This document shows, one piece after another, positions 61,674 to 64,000 of a stretch of 64,000 bases of DNA. Made by a program: the position numbers and the translations under genes. The stretch comes from Gleimia coleocanis DSM 15436 (GTDB taxonomy: Bacteria; Actinomycetota; Actinomycetes; Actinomycetales; Actinomycetaceae), in the NCBI RefSeq assembly GCF_000159015.1, contig NZ_DS999544.1:1-64000 (forward strand). The letters run 5' to 3'. The number at the start of each line of letters is the position of its first letter. Positions within the stretch are counted from its first letter, which is position 1. The notes beneath the pieces are model-generated. The model did no database searches. It was given only the letters and a program-made list of their open reading frames with translations, and was not told the DNA's origin.

Positions 61674-64000
61674 ATGAGCGAGCCAACGAAGACGCTTACA
61701 ACTTTCGAAGAAATCGCCCAACGAGCTTTAGAGCGTGCTCGCCGCTGGGCAGACGCGTCCACCAAATACCCAATGGAATCCGCGGCGAAACTGCTGGCCA
61801 ACGTCCTCGATGACCCAGATGGCCTGGACTACACGGTAGCTTTCGTAGATGGGGTAGTGCGCCCAGAAGACAAGGAAGTTGCCGCCGGGCACCTCGCTAA
61901 AATCGGCGCTCAAAATCCTGGCTTCCTACCTTGGTACCTGCGTACACCAGCCCTGGTAGGCGGAACTGTCGGCAAACACGTGCCAGCACTTTCCGTACCA
62001 GCTGCCCGTAAAGTCTTCGCTCGGCTAGTAGGTGACCTGGTCGTAGACGTAACCGACGCGAAGCTAGGACCAGCCATTCAGCGTCTGAAAGCAAACGGCG
62101 CTCGCCTGAACATGAACCTACTGGGTGAAGCTGTGTTGGGCGACAAAGAAGCTTCCCGCCGTCTGGAAGATACTATGCAGTTGCTGCAACGAGACGACGT
62201 AGACTATGTTTCCCTGAAGGTTTCTGCAGTAACTGGCCCACATAATGCTTGGGGCTACGACCAGGTGGTTAATCACGCGGTTGAACAGTTACTTCCTCTA
62301 TACCAGTACGTGGCTGCTTCCGGTAAAGACAAGTTCATTAACTTGGATATGGAAGAATATCGTGACCTGAACCTCACTATCGACGTTTTTAAACGCATCC
62401 TTGACCGCCCAGAACTGCTGGGATTAGAAGCCGGCATCGTATTGCAGGCGTACCTGCCAGATACGTTGCTTTGCATGCAGGATTTGCAGGAGTGGGCGGC
62501 AGCTCGCCGCGCTCGCGGTGGGGCGCGTATTAAGGTGCGTGTTGTAAAGGGCGCTAACTTGGCGATGGAACGCGTGGACGCCCTCATGCACGGGTGGGAA
62601 ATGACTACTTGGGATTCCAAACAGGCAACTGACGCGAACTACTTGCGTATCCTCGACTGGGCAATGCAACCAGAGCGGATTGAAAATATTCGTTTGGGCG
62701 TGGCTGGTCATAATCTTTTCACTGTGGCTGCGGCTTGGGAATTGGCATTGGAGCGGGGCGTTACCGAGGGTGTTGAAATTGAAATGCTTTCCGGTATGGC
62801 CACTCAGCAGGCTTCCGCCGTCCGAGAAGATGTCGGCAACCTGCTGCTGTACGTGCCAGTGGTTCACCCGGCAGAATACGATGTGGCCATCGCTTACCTG
62901 GTCCGTCGTTTGGAAGAAAACTCTGCTGACGCTAACTTCATGGCCTCTATTTTTGACATTGGCACTAACGTGGCTTCCTTTGATAAGGAAAAGCAGCGTT
63001 TCTTGGATGCAGTTGAACAAATGCAGGTAGAGGGTACTAGCCGCGTGGGCTCTAACCGCCAGCAGAATCGCCAGACTGAAACTACTGAGTCTCTTTCCGC
63101 TGAAGCGCAACACGCCGATGGTGCTTGGAAGTTCACTAATACCGCGGATTCTGACCCGGCTATGCGGGCAAACCTAGAGTGGGCAAAAGCCATTGCAGAG
63201 CGTATCCCAACTTCAAAGTTGGGCGTGAAAACCGCTGCAGAAGCAGAAATCACTGACCACGCTGAGCTGGATAAGTTCATTCAGAAGATTAAGCTGGGGG
63301 CTCGCGCTTGGGCTGCTAAACCAGCAGCAGAACGTGCTGATATTTTGCATAAAGTCGGTGTAGAAATCACTCGCCGTCGCGCAGATTTGATTGAAGTAGC
63401 TGGTGCTGAACTGGGCAAGGGACTAGACCAGGCTGACGTAGAAGTATCCGAAGCAGCTGACTTCGCGCACTATTACGCCCAGCAGGCCCTGGAACTTGAA
63501 AAAGTTAATGGCGCAGAATTTAGCCCAGTGGACGTAACCTTAGTTACCCCACCATGGAACTTCCCTCTGGCAATCCCTGCGGGTGGTGTCCTCGCCGCCC
63601 TCGCCGCTGGTTCCGGTGCGATTCTGAAGCCCGCCTCAGTTTCCAAGCGTTGTGGCGCCATCATTGCTGAATGTCTGTGGGCTGCCGGCGTACCAGCTGA
63701 CGTATTCGGTTTAGTGAACGTCGGCGAAAAGGAGCTAGGTAAGGAACTGGTAACCGATAAGCGAATCGGACGCGTAGTTCTCACCGGCGGTGCAGAAACC
63801 GCGGAACTTTTCCGCTCCTGGGACCCAACTTTGAAACTGATGGCAGAAACCTCAGGTAAGAACTCCATCATCGTCACGCCATCTGCCGACCTGGACCTGG
63901 CAGTTAAAGACATTGTGAACTCTGCCTTCGGACACGCTGGACAGAAATGCTCCGCCTGTTCATACGCAATCCTCGTGGGCTCAGCCGGTTTCTCAAAACG
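61674..64000 (+). CDS. putA: Bifunctional proline dehydrogenase / P5C dehydrogenase PutA (3' end cut off)
   Basis: Oxidises proline to glutamate in two steps. The first 775 residues are present. There is no N-terminal DNA-binding domain. The FAD proline dehydrogenase barrel includes VSLKVSAV, FINLDMEEYRDL, IVLQAYLPD, RIKVRVVKGANL and GVAGHNLFTV; then a linker and the aldehyde dehydrogenase domain with PWNFPLAIPAGG, AETSGKNS and catalytic Cys759 in GHAGQKCSA. The linker carries SAEAQHAD, encoded by a degenerate word B. GAAAGGAAC precedes the ATG. It continues beyond the window end; the usual total is about 1100-1200 residues. Confidence 0.95.
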   Translation, partial: MSEPTKTLTTFEEIAQRALERARRWADASTKYPMESAAKLLANVLDDPDGLDYTVAFVDGVVRPEDKEVAAGHLAKIGAQNPGFLPWYLRTPALVGGTVGKHVPALSVPAARKVFARLVGDLVVDVTDAKLGPAIQRLKANGARLNMNLLGEAVLGDKEASRRLEDTMQLLQRDDVDYVSLKVSAVTGPHNAWGYDQVVNHAVEQLLPLYQYVAASGKDKFINLDMEEYRDLNLTIDVFKRILDRPELLGLEAGIVLQAYLPDTLLCMQDLQEWAAARRARGGARIKVRVVKGANLAMERVDALMHGWEMTTWDSKQATDANYLRILDWAMQPERIENIRLGVAGHNLFTVAAAWELALERGVTEGVEIEMLSGMATQQASAVREDVGNLLLYVPVVHPAEYDVAIAYLVRRLEENSADANFMASIFDIGTNVASFDKEKQRFLDAVEQMQVEGTSRVGSNRQQNRQTETTESLSAEAQHADGAWKFTNTADSDPAMRANLEWAKAIAERIPTSKLGVKTAAEAEITDHAELDKFIQKIKLGARAWAAKPAAERADILHKVGVEITRRRADLIEVAGAELGKGLDQADVEVSEAADFAHYYAQQALELEKVNGAEFSPVDVTLVTPPWNFPLAIPAGGVLAALAAGSGAILKPASVSKRCGAIIAECLWAAGVPADVFGLVNVGEKELGKELVTDKRIGRVVLTGGAETAELFRSWDPTLKLMAETSGKNSIIVTPSADLDLAVKDIVNSAFGHAGQKCSACSYAILVGSAGFSK

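Noticed and set aside
1-64000. tRNA or rRNA genes
   Set aside because: No cloverleaf-like T-arm plus acceptor stem or rRNA-like stretch was found by eye in the gaps; a small tRNA could still be missed without a covariance search.

Overview
The window reads as chromosome of an actinobacterium, most likely a host-associated member of the Actinomycetaceae (Actinomyces/Gleimia/Arcanobacterium neighbourhood). The pointers are a CarD regulator, an RlmB/CysS neighbourhood, surface proteins with choice-of-anchor M domains and LPxTG/LANTG sorting signals, an actinobacterial SpoIIM protein, mid-range GC by eye, and many genes without a Shine-Dalgarno sequence that seem to be leaderless. The genus is inference. 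No tRNA, rRNA, phage, IS element or CRISPR array was seen.

Layout. 0-7 kb: a small Cys-rich protein, an ACT-domain malic enzyme, a small membrane protein, an APC amino-acid permease broken by one extra base, and a Zur-box-controlled choice-anchor M surface protein broken by one missing base. 7-8.5 kb: RluA-type pseudouridine synthase and RidA. 8.5-18.8 kb: sialic-acid catabolism, with a FadR-type regulator divergent from a peptide-type ABC importer (binding lipoprotein, permease, permease-ATPase fusion, ATPase), then NanA, NanK, NanE and an acetyl-esterase. 18.8-24.1 kb: a reverse-strand operon with a MacA-like adaptor, LolD/MacB ATPase, FtsX permease and two polysaccharide-deacetylase-like proteins. 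24.2-25.7 kb: SpoIIM protein and a decayed gene. 25.8-30.5 kb: lactate permease and LutABC. 31-38.3 kb: a 2453-residue cell-wall-anchored amylopullulanase. 38.6-45.5 kb: methyltransferase, BrnQ, CPBP protein, CcdA, DsbA-like protein, flippase-like protein, DedA. 45.6-49.9 kb: copper ATPase, CopZ, YibE/F. 50-58.2 kb: GpmA, CarD, IspD, MFS, IspF, CysS, a DUF559-like protein, RlmB. 58.3-64 kb: Na+/H+ antiporter, PutP and PutA (cut by the window end).

Metabolically this is a mucosal scavenger kit: sialic acid, starch/glycogen, lactate and proline all have dedicated uptake and breakdown genes. The sialic-acid, lactate, amylopullulanase and gpmA genes share a narrow codon choice (CCA, GGT, TCC, AAG), suggesting high expression.

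The most unusual signal is not a gene. Two short words are scattered through intergenic and coding DNA in both orientations: word B, GGAGCGTAACACGCC (variants GAAGCG..., ...ACTCGCC, ...ACACTCC; about fifty copies by eye), and word A, CGCCCTCGGAAA (about two to three dozen copies). Both often occur as inverted pairs forming terminator-like hairpins, and word B supplies the stop codon of at least five genes. This is the architecture of Neisseria DNA uptake sequences. The copper ATPase also carries its metal-binding HMA domain inside the cytoplasmic ATP-binding region, flanked by these words, instead of at the N terminus.
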